Positions 37,056-45,788 of a stretch of DNA of 64,000 nucleotides are shown piece after piece. Under the pieces are notes generated by a model. That model had not been told where the DNA came from. It was given only the letters and a program-made list of their open reading frames with translations, and ran no database searches. Both the position numbers and the translations under genes were made by a program. The stretch comes from Rhodohalobacter barkolensis (GTDB lineage: Bacteria; Bacteroidota; Rhodothermia; Balneolales; Balneolaceae): the NCBI RefSeq assembly GCF_002834295.1, contig NZ_PISP01000003.1:310001-374000 (forward strand). Direction: 5' to 3'. The first letter of the stretch is position 1; each line of letters starts with the position of its first letter.

Positions 37056-38030
37056 ATGGAAAAAGTTTTAGTTACAGGTGGAGCAGGATATATTGGATCA
37101 GTTTTGGTTCGATTGCTGCTCGAAAAGGGGTACAACGTTAGAGTATTTGACAATTTAAGTTTCGGCGGGGAGTCGATTGTAGATCTTCTGAATCACGATC
37201 GTTTTGAGTTTCTCAAAGGAGATATGAGAAATGAAGATGATTTAAAAAAAGCAGTAGATGGCATCGACTACATTGCACATCTTGCAGCGATTGTAGGTGA
37301 TCCGGCTTGCCGTAAATTTCCGGAAGATGCAAAAGCAATAAATCTTGAGGGTTCCAAAAGTCTCTACTCCATTGCCAATGAAGCCGGTGTGAAAAAATTT
37401 GTCTTTGCATCCACATGCAGCAATTATGGAAAGATGGATGATCCTGAAGCTTATGTAAATGAGGATTCGAAGCTGGCGCCTGTTTCACTCTATGCAGAAA
37501 CCAAAGTTGCTGTTGAAAAGTATTTATTGAACCAGCCAAAAACGAATAATTGCAAACCGACAAGTCTCCGCTTTTCAACAGTGTACGGGCTCTCACCCCG
37601 CCCTCGGTTTGACCTTACCGTTAATGAGTTTACACGAGAGCTTGCACTGGGTCGAGAACTTGTAATTTTCGGGGAGCAATTCTGGCGTCCTTACTGCCAT
37701 GTTGTTGACCTGTCTCGCTCTGTTATTGAAGTGTTTGAGGCTGATGATGAAGCAGTGGCTTATGATGTGTTCAATGTGGGCGATACAGACGAAAATTATC
37801 AGAAAGAAATGATTGTGAACGAAATTTTGAAGGTCATTCCCGATGGTAACATTAAATACGTTCAGAAAGATGAAGATCCCCGCGACTACAGGGTCTCATT
37901 TGATAAGATCAAGGATCGACTGGGTTTTAAAATAACAAAACGGGTACCTGATGGAATTAAAAATATCAAACAGGCTGTGGTCGATGGTTTCTTCCATGAT
38001 CCTGATGATTCAAGGTTCAGCAATATTTGA
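37056..38030 (+). CDS. NAD-dependent sugar epimerase/reductase (extended SDR)
   Basis: This 324-residue extended SDR has GGAGYIGS (8-15), HLAAIVGDPACRKFPEDAKAINLEG, FASTCSNYG and the catalytic YAETK (YxxxK). The STCSNYG stretch lacks the Thr-Asp-Glu triad of 4,6-dehydratases, so it is more likely an epimerase or reductase than LegB. It is the first gene of the + strand run that includes the nonulosonate genes. The substrate is unresolved. Confidence 0.85.
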   Translation: MEKVLVTGGAGYIGSVLVRLLLEKGYNVRVFDNLSFGGESIVDLLNHDRFEFLKGDMRNEDDLKKAVDGIDYIAHLAAIVGDPACRKFPEDAKAINLEGSKSLYSIANEAGVKKFVFASTCSNYGKMDDPEAYVNEDSKLAPVSLYAETKVAVEKYLLNQPKTNNCKPTSLRFSTVYGLSPRPRFDLTVNEFTRELALGRELVIFGEQFWRPYCHVVDLSRSVIEVFEADDEAVAYDVFNVGDTDENYQKEMIVNEILKVIPDGNIKYVQKDEDPRDYRVSFDKIKDRLGFKITKRVPDGIKNIKQAVVDGFFHDPDDSRFSNI

Positions 38031-38196
38031 GTCAGATTGAAACAGACAAAACGCCAAGTTTGATTTGCTAAACATTACCAGCAAATGGTTCAAAGAACTA
38101 AATGAATAGAACTGACCCATTGGAATTTGGTACTTGTTATTTAGAATTTCACCCTTAGAATTTCGATTTTCTTCTATCAACAATTTTATCGCATCT

Positions 38197-39345
38197 ATGA
38201 ACAAATTCAATAATACAGTTTCCTTTATACGGGATCAATTCAAAACTCCTGAAGCCTTTATCCCACTCCACGAACCCCGGTTTAAAGGTAAAGAGCGTAA
38301 ATATTTAATAGATGCCATCGACTCTACATTTGTATCTTCAGTAGGGGCTTATGTGGATAAATTTGAAAAAATGATGTGTGAGATTACAGGGGCACAGTAT
38401 GCGGTGGCCACAGTGAACGGTACCTCGGCTCTTCATGCTGCCCTGATTGTAGCAGGTGTGAAACCGGAAGACGAAGTAATAACCCAGCCGCTCACATTTG
38501 TAGCCACAGCCAACGCCATTGCCTATACCGGGGCAAAGCCTGTATTTACCGATGTAGACCGAGACACAATGGGTCTTTCACCTGCCAAACTCCAAACGTA
38601 TCTGCAAGAAAACTATTCCAAAAAAGATGGTGGGGCATTCCACAATAAGAGTGGAAACAGAGTCGCAGCCTGTGTGCCTATGCACACGTTTGGTCTGCCT
38701 TGCCGTATCGATAAAATTCAACATATCTGTGAAGAGTGGGGAATTCCGCTGATTGAAGATTCTGCCGAATCACTTGGAAGTACATACAAAGGAAGGCATA
38801 CAGGAACTTTTGGAAAACTCGGAGTATTCAGCTTTAACGGGAACAAAACGGTAACCTCAGGCGGGGGCGGTGCCATTGTTACAGATAACGAAGAGCTCGC
38901 AAAACTGGCTAAGCACATTACAACAACCGCCAAAAAACCTCATAAGTGGGAATATATACATGATCATGTTGGTTATAACTATCGGATGCCCAATCTGAAC
39001 GCAGCACTGGCGTGTGCACAGCTCGAACAGCTCGACTATTATATCGAAAACAAGCGCGAACTAGCCAAGAGTTACCGGGATTTTTTCAACAACACCGGAA
39101 TCGGCTTTGTCACCGAAATTGAAGGTGGATTCAGTAACTATTGGCTCAATGCCGTTTACCTTAAAAACCGGGAGGAACGCGATCAATTTCTGGCTTTCAC
39201 CAACGAGCAAGGAGTAATGACAAGACCGATCTGGCAACTCATGAATAAATTGAAGATGTACCGTGATTGTATGACAGGAGATCTTGAACATGCCGAATGG
39301 CTTGAAGACCGCATTGTAAATATCCCTAGCAGCGTTAGGGTATGA
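38197..39345 (+). CDS. LegC-like DegT aminotransferase
   Basis: The ATG at 38197 (MNKFNNTVSFIRDQF) gives 382 residues; the longer open frame adds a non-family leader. It has FIPLHEPRFKGKERKYL, SSVGAYVDKFE, NGTSALHAAL, EDSAESLGSTYKGRHTGTFG and the aldimine lysine K217 in SFNGNKTVTSGGGG. This matches the LegC group, which aminates a 4-keto sugar nucleotide in legionaminate synthesis. Its stop overlaps the next start by four bases (ATGA), and NeuD-, NeuB- and NeuA-like genes follow. Confidence 0.9.
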   Translation: MNKFNNTVSFIRDQFKTPEAFIPLHEPRFKGKERKYLIDAIDSTFVSSVGAYVDKFEKMMCEITGAQYAVATVNGTSALHAALIVAGVKPEDEVITQPLTFVATANAIAYTGAKPVFTDVDRDTMGLSPAKLQTYLQENYSKKDGGAFHNKSGNRVAACVPMHTFGLPCRIDKIQHICEEWGIPLIEDSAESLGSTYKGRHTGTFGKLGVFSFNGNKTVTSGGGGAIVTDNEELAKLAKHITTTAKKPHKWEYIHDHVGYNYRMPNLNAALACAQLEQLDYYIENKRELAKSYRDFFNNTGIGFVTEIEGGFSNYWLNAVYLKNREERDQFLAFTNEQGVMTRPIWQLMNKLKMYRDCMTGDLEHAEWLEDRIVNIPSSVRV

Positions 39346-39995
39346 AGCAGAAACCAATCATATTGGTCGGTGGAGGCGGTCACTGCAGGTCCGTAATCGA
39401 TATAATCGAAGAGGCAGGGAATTACAGCATCGTTGGTATTACCGACAAACAGGAAAAGATCGGCGAAATTGTTAGTGGCTATAAGATCTTCGCAGAGGAT
39501 GAACGTCTTCCCGAACTGATCAAAAAATATAAACACTGCGTTGTGACCGTGGGCCAATTAAAGAGTGCCAAACTAAAAACGAAGCTCTTCCAATTTGTAA
39601 ATGAATCAGGCGCAAAGCTTCCTGTTATCTCCTCAACACGAGCATATATTTCAAAGAATGCAGAGATCGGAAAAGGTACTGTGATAATGCATGGTGCTAT
39701 CGTAAACGCCGGAGCATCAGTTGGAGAAAATTGTATCATCAATACAAATGCCATTATAGAGCATGATGCAAAGATCGGCGATCATACACACATCTCCACG
39801 GGAGCAGTTGTGAACGGCCACTCCACTGTTGGGAGCCGCACGTTGATAGGAAGCGGTTGTGTAGTTTTGCAGCAGGTTAGCATCGGTGATGATATTATAG
39901 TAGGCGCAAACAGTACGGTGATTGAAGATCTAAGTGAAACGGGTGTCTATGTTGGTTCACCTACAAAAAAGGTTCATTCACAGAATGAGCATTGA
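39342..39995 (+). CDS. NeuD/PglD-type hexapeptide acetyltransferase
   Basis: A 217-residue protein with an N-terminal sugar-nucleotide-binding region (ILVGGGGHCRSVIDII) and a left-handed beta-helix of hexapeptide repeats from about 100 (AEIGKGTVIMHGAIVNAGASVGENCIINTNAIIEHDAKIGDHTHISTGAVVNGH, broken here only by notation). The catalytic-type histidine in IIEHDAKIGDH is present. It should acetylate the amino group installed by the LegC-like enzyme, with which it overlaps by four bases. Confidence 0.88.
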   Translation: MKQKPIILVGGGGHCRSVIDIIEEAGNYSIVGITDKQEKIGEIVSGYKIFAEDERLPELIKKYKHCVVTVGQLKSAKLKTKLFQFVNESGAKLPVISSTRAYISKNAEIGKGTVIMHGAIVNAGASVGENCIINTNAIIEHDAKIGDHTHISTGAVVNGHSTVGSRTLIGSGCVVLQQVSIGDDIIVGANSTVIEDLSETGVYVGSPTKKVHSQNEH

Positions 39996-40073
39996 AACGG
40001 TATATATCTTAATTTTAGCAACCTTTTCGCAACTCAATTTGATATGAACTCACTTTTAATTTCATTCTAAACA

Positions 40074-40952
40074 ATGTCTGAATCTGTTTGCCTTTTTACA
40101 GTAGTTTATCCGGGATGTGAGCCTTATCTCGACCGGTTCATGCAGGCTGTGGAGGAACAGGATTATAAGGAGTTCGAGCTACTGGTTTTGAATGACGGGC
40201 TTCAAAATTTTGATCACTTTGCAAAGAAAACAGAAAGACCGGTTCGCTCAGTTGCTGTTAGCGGAAGTATTGCAGCCGTTCGTGAAAAGGGTATAGCTAT
40301 GCTTGCTGAAAGCGACTATGATGTGATTATTTTCGCTGATGCAGATGATTACCCTGCACAAAATCGAATCGAAATAGCGATTGGGAAGCTGGAACAGTGT
40401 GATGTTTATGTTAACGATTTGACTACTGTTGACAAATATGAACAAATTCTGACAAAAACCTACTTCTCTCACCGGCTCGGCAGTAGGTTCGAGATTACCT
40501 CAGACTTTATTCTTCAAAAAAATATCATTGGTTTGGGCAATACCTCTGTAAGAAAAACAGCTCTGCGAAAAATAAAAATCCCGCATGATACCATTGCTGT
40601 TGACTGGCTGCTGTTTACTGAGATGCTGCATCGTGGACAAAAAGCTATTTTCACCAACGACACAACTACATTCTACCGTCAACACGAAGAAAATACGGCA
40701 GGCTTCAAAAAACTGTCGCCCGAGAGACTGGAGCACTCCCTCAAAGTACAGTTACAAAATGCTTCCTATTTTAGAGAAGAGTCGAAAAGCCATCTTAAGT
40801 GGCATAAAAAACTTGTTAAACTACAATCCACCATTACTCAAAACGGATATATTAAAGACGACTATATAAATAATCTAGAATTGATGCTGCCTCAGTATCC
40901 GCTGTGGTGGGAAGAGATTAAATACTTAAACGAAATCATACAGAACTCATGA
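40074..40952 (+). CDS. Family 2 glycosyltransferase
   Basis: This 292-residue protein has a GT-A fold: LFTVVYPGCEPYLDRFMQAVEEQDYKEFELLVLNDG, then the metal-binding FADADDYPAQ (DxD-type) near 85. It ends in a basic helical tail. It overlaps the NeuB-like gene by four bases (ATGA), so it is co-translated with nonulosonate synthesis and may transfer that sugar or a neighbour in the repeat unit. The acceptor and donor are not readable. Confidence 0.85.
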   Translation: MSESVCLFTVVYPGCEPYLDRFMQAVEEQDYKEFELLVLNDGLQNFDHFAKKTERPVRSVAVSGSIAAVREKGIAMLAESDYDVIIFADADDYPAQNRIEIAIGKLEQCDVYVNDLTTVDKYEQILTKTYFSHRLGSRFEITSDFILQKNIIGLGNTSVRKTALRKIKIPHDTIAVDWLLFTEMLHRGQKAIFTNDTTTFYRQHEENTAGFKKLSPERLEHSLKVQLQNASYFREESKSHLKWHKKLVKLQSTITQNGYIKDDYINNLELMLPQYPLWWEEIKYLNEIIQNS

Positions 40953-42004
40953 ACATTCAACTCACACCCGGCTTTACCGTAGATAACTTCACCAATCCAT
41001 ACATCATAGCAGAAATTGGATCCAATCATAATGGTGATATGGACCTTGCCCGTAAAATTATTGATGCGGCTGTGAAAACCGGTGTTCATGCTGTTAAGTT
41101 TCAATCCTGGACTCCTCAATCTCTTATTGCGAAAGAGGAGTATAAGGCGAACACCGTTTACACGGACGATCCAAAAAAGCATTGGGGTTCACTTCGTGAG
41201 ATGGTTGAGGAGTACTACCTCCGTGAAGAACAACACGCAGAACTGAATGAGTACTGTAAGAGCAAGGGAGTTGATTTCTGCTCCACTCCTTTTTCTGAAG
41301 AGGAGGCCGATCTGCTCATGGAGTTGGACGTCCCCTTTTTCAAAGTTGCATCGATGGATATCAATAACCTGAGGCTGCTTCGTTACCTTGGCAACACCGG
41401 CAAACCGGTGATCTTATCAACCGGGATGGCAACAATGGGAGAAATTGAGCAGGCCATACTTACTGTTGAAGAAACAGGTAATAAAAACATCGTGCTACTA
41501 CACTGTGTATCGGTCTATCCTCCTGAAATGGAAACGATCAATCTGAGAAATATCACCACACTGCAGCAGGCATTTGGTTACCCGGTCGGATTTTCGGATC
41601 ACACCATCGGTTCAGCTATCCCCCTGGCATCTATTGCACTTGGAGCCTGCCTCATTGAAAAGCACTTCACCATAGATAAAGACCTGCCGGGATGGGATCA
41701 CATGATTTCAGCTGACCCGGATGAAATGAAGGTAATCACATCAGAATCAGAAAACATCGTTACCTCACTCGGTTCAACCCGCAGGGTAATTTCAGAAGCT
41801 GAGAAAGAGAAAATGCCGAAAATGCGCCGAAGTATTGTGACTTCCCGAAGTCTCAAAAAAGGAGAAATTATTCAGGCTAATGACATTTTATTCAAACGTC
41901 CCGGTACAGGCATAGCACCCGATCAAGAATCTATTGTGGTGGGCAGAAAAGTAATCAGAAATATAGACCAAGATGTTGTATTGAGATGGGATGATTTTGA
42001 ATAA
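40949..42004 (+). CDS. neuB: Nonulosonate synthase, LegI/NeuB type
   Basis: A 351-residue NeuB-family enzyme that condenses phosphoenolpyruvate with a six-carbon amino sugar. Visible features are IIAEIGSNHNGDMDLARKII, VKFQSWTPQSLI, FFKVASMDINNLRLL, LSTGMATMGEIEQAI and HCVSVYPPEMETINL. EKHFTIDKDLPGWDHMISADP and a C-terminal SAF (antifreeze-like) domain at about 290-350 follow. The SW-, SMDINN- and VSVYPPE-type stretches are those I associate with legionaminate rather than sialate or pseudaminate synthases. The required 2-epimerase is not in the window. Confidence 0.92.
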   Translation: MNIQLTPGFTVDNFTNPYIIAEIGSNHNGDMDLARKIIDAAVKTGVHAVKFQSWTPQSLIAKEEYKANTVYTDDPKKHWGSLREMVEEYYLREEQHAELNEYCKSKGVDFCSTPFSEEEADLLMELDVPFFKVASMDINNLRLLRYLGNTGKPVILSTGMATMGEIEQAILTVEETGNKNIVLLHCVSVYPPEMETINLRNITTLQQAFGYPVGFSDHTIGSAIPLASIALGACLIEKHFTIDKDLPGWDHMISADPDEMKVITSESENIVTSLGSTRRVISEAEKEKMPKMRRSIVTSRSLKKGEIIQANDILFKRPGTGIAPDQESIVVGRKVIRNIDQDVVLRWDDFE

Positions 42005-42112
42005 AAAATAATCGTATAACATTGGCTCCGAAGATTGATCGGTTAGCCTTAGTAAAGACTCACGATTTTTCAGAACAAATGTAATTACATTATGACCAAA
42101 AATTAAACCATT

Positions 42113-42793
42113 ATGATTGCGATAATACCGGCCAGAGGTGGATCAAAAGGTTTACCGGGTAAAAACATTAAACCCTTGAACGGAAAACCACTCATTGTAT
42201 ACACAATAGAGGCAGCACTCACATCAGACTACATTTCTGAAGTAATCCTTACTACAGATAGTGATGAAATAGCCTCAGTTGCCCAAGAAGCCGGTGCAAC
42301 TATTCCGTTTATGCGACCAACTGAGCTTGCCGGAGATAAAAGCAAAGCGATCGATGTTTACATATACACCATCGAAAGACTCAAAAAAGAAAAGGCTATT
42401 GAAGTACACGATTTTATTGTACTTCAGCCAACCTCCCCCTTGCGCCTAAAAGAAGACATTGATGCATCCATACAATTGTTCAGGCAAAAAAAAGCAGATT
42501 CCGTCATTTCTGTGACCGAAGCCTCCCACCCACCGGTATGGGCGAAAAAAATAACCCCCGAAGGTACCCTTTCAGACTATTTTCCCGAGTATTCAACAAA
42601 CGCAAACCGACAGGAAATTGAACCCGCATACATGCCTAACGGTGCAATTTTTATTTTTAAATATAGTTTACTTAAAGATAAATACAGATACTATTTCAGC
42701 CGAACTTATCCCTATATCATGCCGGCAGAGAGATCCGTTGATATTGACTCTCAACTTGATTTTGATTTCGCCGAGTTTCTCCTTAGTAAATAG
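42113..42793 (+). CDS. neuA: Nonulosonate cytidylyltransferase (NeuA/LegF type)
   Basis: A 226-residue CMP-sugar synthetase. It has the signature IPARGGSKGLPGKNIKPLNGKPLI (written here in two parts: IPARGGSKGLPGKN and IKPLNGKPLI), then TTDSDEIASVAQEAGA, LQPTSPLR and the C-terminal VDIDSQLDFDFAE. It should activate the nonulosonate with CTP for transfer. The gene follows the synthase after 108 bases and is followed by a repeat-bearing gap of 478 bases. Confidence 0.92.
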   Translation: MIAIIPARGGSKGLPGKNIKPLNGKPLIVYTIEAALTSDYISEVILTTDSDEIASVAQEAGATIPFMRPTELAGDKSKAIDVYIYTIERLKKEKAIEVHDFIVLQPTSPLRLKEDIDASIQLFRQKKADSVISVTEASHPPVWAKKITPEGTLSDYFPEYSTNANRQEIEPAYMPNGAIFIFKYSLLKDKYRYYFSRTYPYIMPAERSVDIDSQLDFDFAEFLLSK

Positions 42794-43213
42794 AAATCTG
42801 TTGCCTGAGTTTAATCATAGGTTATACTACTGATTTCTTTTGACATTCTAACTTAAACTCAACAAAATTAAGGGTAACTAACTGCACCTTATAGCTTAAT
42901 TCCATAACATTAAATACAGCAGATAGTAAATTTTGTAGATTAAATAACGTGAGTTCGACATAAGAATCTTGAATTTGACTCTCCCCTCCTGTGTAAGGAG
43001 GGGTTGGGGGAGGTTGCTTTGATGATTTCAGGCTTCAAATCGAATCTGAATTTGATTTGAACTACCTCTAAATCCCATCATCGAAAAAGGTGGGGATTTT
43101 TTCAATGCCTTTACATTCTTTTTATATCGAGTTCACGTTAAATACATTACTGAAATTTCCTTCTTAAAACTTCTACGAAACGGGTTAAATTTAAAATACG
43201 GAAATGCACATAC
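42794..43213. repeat. Intergenic stretch with CCCCTCC-type hairpins
   Basis: No gene is seen. CCCCTCCT/AGGAGGGG (42983-43003) forms a strong hairpin, and AAATCCC/GGGATTT (43070-43099) forms a second one followed by a T-run (43097-43102), which could terminate + strand transcripts far downstream of neuA. The same hairpin style occurs at 18848 and 51221. Confidence 0.6.
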
Positions 43214-43248
43214 AATCAATTCATTTCAGCTCTTTGAATGAATTGATT
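43214..43248. promoter_or_regulatory. 12-bp perfect inverted repeat before the PtmE-like gene
   Basis: AATCAATTCATT (43214-43225) is matched by AATGAATTGATT (43237-43248) with an 11-base spacer, 23 bases before the start codon. It may be an operator or leader hairpin. It is too AT-rich to be a convincing terminator. Confidence 0.5.
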
Positions 43249-43271
43249 CTATTTCAAAATACGGGTGGCTT

Positions 43272-44336
43272 ATGAAAAATTTTGAAACCAATCTTATAAA
43301 TAAAGATTCATCTCTGGAAGATGCTATAAGACTATTAAATCACATTTCAGATAATCTTCCTAACCAGCCTCTGACTCTCTTGGTTGTAAATAGCGATAAC
43401 CGGTTGTTTGGAACTTTAACAGACGGGGATATCAGGAGGACTCTCCTTGCCGGTACAGCCATGAAAGATTCAGTATCGTCATTTATGAACAAAGACTATA
43501 CTTTCATCAAGAAAAATGGATTAAACCATTACAATGTAAAAAAATACGTAGAAGAAGGAATTCAACTTATTCCAATGTTGAATGACAAAAACCAGATTGT
43601 AAAAGTTTATGACTTAAGTGAAATCAAATCGATACTGCCCATTGAGGCTGTTATCATGGCCGGCGGTGAAGGAACCAGACTCAGACCACTTACATATGAT
43701 ACCCCCAAACCTATGCTGCATGTGGGTGATAAACCCATACTGGAAAGAAACATGAACCGGCTAATATCCTATGGAATTGAAAACCTTACAATTTCTATTC
43801 GTTACTTAGGTGAACAAATTACATCCTATTTCGGAAATGGAGAACAAAAAGATGTTAATATCAGATATATTCGTGAGGAAAATCCGCTGGGAACTGCCGG
43901 CAGCCTGAGTCTTATCGATTCTTTTCATGCCGAAACAATACTTCTTACAAATTCAGACATATTAACTACGCTGGACTACGAAGAGTTTTATCTCGATTTT
44001 GTAAATCGAGGCGCTGACATATCCATCGTTACTATACCTTATCGCGTAAAAGTTCCTTACGGTGTATTTGAAATGAATGGTGATCATATTGCTGCACTCA
44101 AAGAAAAGCCTGAATACACTTACTACTCAAACGCCGGAATCTATCTTATTAAAAGAGAACTGATCAATCAGATTCCAAAAAATCAGCCTTTGGATATTAC
44201 TGATTTTATTGAGCAGCAAATTTCCAACGGAAAGAAAGTTACATCATTTCCTTTTTGGGGGTATTGGCTGGATATAGGTAAACATGAAGATTTTGAGAAT
44301 GCGCAGAAAGCCATTCAAATCCTTGACAGTTATTAA
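43272..44336 (+). CDS. ptmE: CBS-domain nucleotidyltransferase, PtmE-like
   Basis: This 354-residue protein joins an N-terminal CBS pair (about 10-118, LLVVNSDNRLFGTLTDGDIRR and VKVYDLSEIK) to a nucleotidyltransferase domain with MAGGEGTRLRPLTYDTPKPML at about 129-149, SDILTTLDYEE and FWGYWLDIGKHEDF. This is the architecture of Campylobacter PtmE, which primes the GDP-linked route to legionaminate by making a GDP-amino-sugar. Its place after LegC-, LegI- and LegF-like genes supports that role. It could alternatively act on another hexose-1-phosphate or on heptose. Confidence 0.8.
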   Translation: MKNFETNLINKDSSLEDAIRLLNHISDNLPNQPLTLLVVNSDNRLFGTLTDGDIRRTLLAGTAMKDSVSSFMNKDYTFIKKNGLNHYNVKKYVEEGIQLIPMLNDKNQIVKVYDLSEIKSILPIEAVIMAGGEGTRLRPLTYDTPKPMLHVGDKPILERNMNRLISYGIENLTISIRYLGEQITSYFGNGEQKDVNIRYIREENPLGTAGSLSLIDSFHAETILLTNSDILTTLDYEEFYLDFVNRGADISIVTIPYRVKVPYGVFEMNGDHIAALKEKPEYTYYSNAGIYLIKRELINQIPKNQPLDITDFIEQQISNGKKVTSFPFWGYWLDIGKHEDFENAQKAIQILDSY

Positions 44337-44350
44337 TTATATATCCACCT

Positions 44351-45682
44351 ATGTCTACCCAAGCCAAAGAAAAAGTTGTATACGTAGTTCACTCTATTGA
44401 TACAGAAGGACCACTCTATGAAAGCCTGGAAGCGACTTTTGAACGCCTTGAGAAGATTTTTGGCCTGCAAATTGAACCTACCAGCGAAAATCTGCGGAAG
44501 ATACAGAATCAAAAATTGGATTTAGGAGGGTTGGAAGAACAGGCCGCCAGGGTGGTCGCTCCCCAGCTGATCAATTACAATGATGATTATGGCAAAATCC
44601 GGAAAATGCTCGAACGAATTGGCAGCAAAAAGTTCCGCAACAGAATGCCCGACAGTTATGGTAGCGGCTGGATCTACAACTGGCACTGTGTGGACCATGT
44701 GGGATATGATGTAAACCCCCGAAAGAAGGACATAGGCTTTCACAACATTTTTGACTTTTATCGGGAGTTTATACGCGACACCGGTGCCCCGGATAAAATA
44801 CACTGGCATTTCCATCCCACCCATCACAGAAATATTTCACATCTCAACGTCAACACCTACTTGCGGGACAATAAGATTTTTGAAATTCTTGCAAGACGGA
44901 TTATTGAGCGGAACTGGTTTCCATCTGTTAACCGGGCCGGCTTTCATGTGGAGCGCCCCGACAGCCATTGGTTTCTGGAACAGTGGATGCCTTTTGACCT
45001 TTCAAATCAGGCATTTCCGGAAGAGGATGAACAGGCAGATCTGATCGAAGGTCGTTTTGGAGACTGGAGGCGTTCACCGGATGATTGGTCGATCTATCGG
45101 CCATCCCATGATGACTATCAAGTTCCGGGCAATTGCCGAAGATATATTGGCCGCTGCCTGAATGTGGGAACCCGAATGCGATGCATCAATGAAATGGAAG
45201 TTAGAAAGGCTTTCGATCTGGCAGATCGTCAAGGAACTGCACTCATGGGTTTTACCAACCATGATTTCCGGGATATGCAGGCCGATGTTGAATTAGTTCA
45301 AAAACTGTTATCTAAAGCGAAGAGTGATTATCCCGATGTGAAATTTAAATACTGCGATGCGCGGGAAGCCTTTAACCGGGTGATATTTGGTGATTACAAT
45401 CCACCCGAAAAAAACATCCTATCAGGTTCACTTGATCAGACAAAAGTGGCTGGGCAATGGAAACTGACTGTAGAAGCATCCGAAAACACCTTCGGACCGC
45501 AACCGTTTCTCGCTGTTGAAACGAAAGATGGCAGATTTCATCATGACAATTTCGACTTTCAAAAACATTTTAGAACGTGGAGCTATGTATTTGATGAACA
45601 CACCTTCCCGATGGATACAGTGAAAAATATTGGGCTGGGGACCAATGATGAACGTGGATTTTTTCACACGCTACATTTTTGA
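44351..45682 (+). CDS. Deacetylase-like (NodB-fold) protein of unrecognised family
   Basis: This 443-residue protein opens with VVYVVHSIDTEGPLYESLE; the DTE at 17-19 matches the first motif of NodB-type deacetylases. A histidine cluster HWHFHPTHH (about 151-159) is placed like the metal-binding histidines. NRAGFHVERPDSHW (about 194-207) and TNHDFRDM (about 297-304) follow at motif-like positions, and a beta-rich C-terminal part of about 100 residues ends the protein. It lies 14 bases after the PtmE-like gene, so it probably acts on the same glycan. The assignment rests on motif order only. Confidence 0.5.
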   Translation: MSTQAKEKVVYVVHSIDTEGPLYESLEATFERLEKIFGLQIEPTSENLRKIQNQKLDLGGLEEQAARVVAPQLINYNDDYGKIRKMLERIGSKKFRNRMPDSYGSGWIYNWHCVDHVGYDVNPRKKDIGFHNIFDFYREFIRDTGAPDKIHWHFHPTHHRNISHLNVNTYLRDNKIFEILARRIIERNWFPSVNRAGFHVERPDSHWFLEQWMPFDLSNQAFPEEDEQADLIEGRFGDWRRSPDDWSIYRPSHDDYQVPGNCRRYIGRCLNVGTRMRCINEMEVRKAFDLADRQGTALMGFTNHDFRDMQADVELVQKLLSKAKSDYPDVKFKYCDAREAFNRVIFGDYNPPEKNILSGSLDQTKVAGQWKLTVEASENTFGPQPFLAVETKDGRFHHDNFDFQKHFRTWSYVFDEHTFPMDTVKNIGLGTNDERGFFHTLHF

Positions 45683-45788
45683 TTTTCAACATCATTGATT
45701 ACAAATAACTAAAAATATTATTTAGCACTAGTTCTAAATATTTATGATCCTTTTAACAAGGGTCTTATGAAAATTGAGTTGCTAAATT

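Noticed and set aside
37056-38030. Assignment of the SDR as LegB (4,6-dehydratase)
   Set aside because: The Thr-Asp-Glu stretch expected after the catalytic threonine is STCSNYG here, which fits an epimerase or reductase better.
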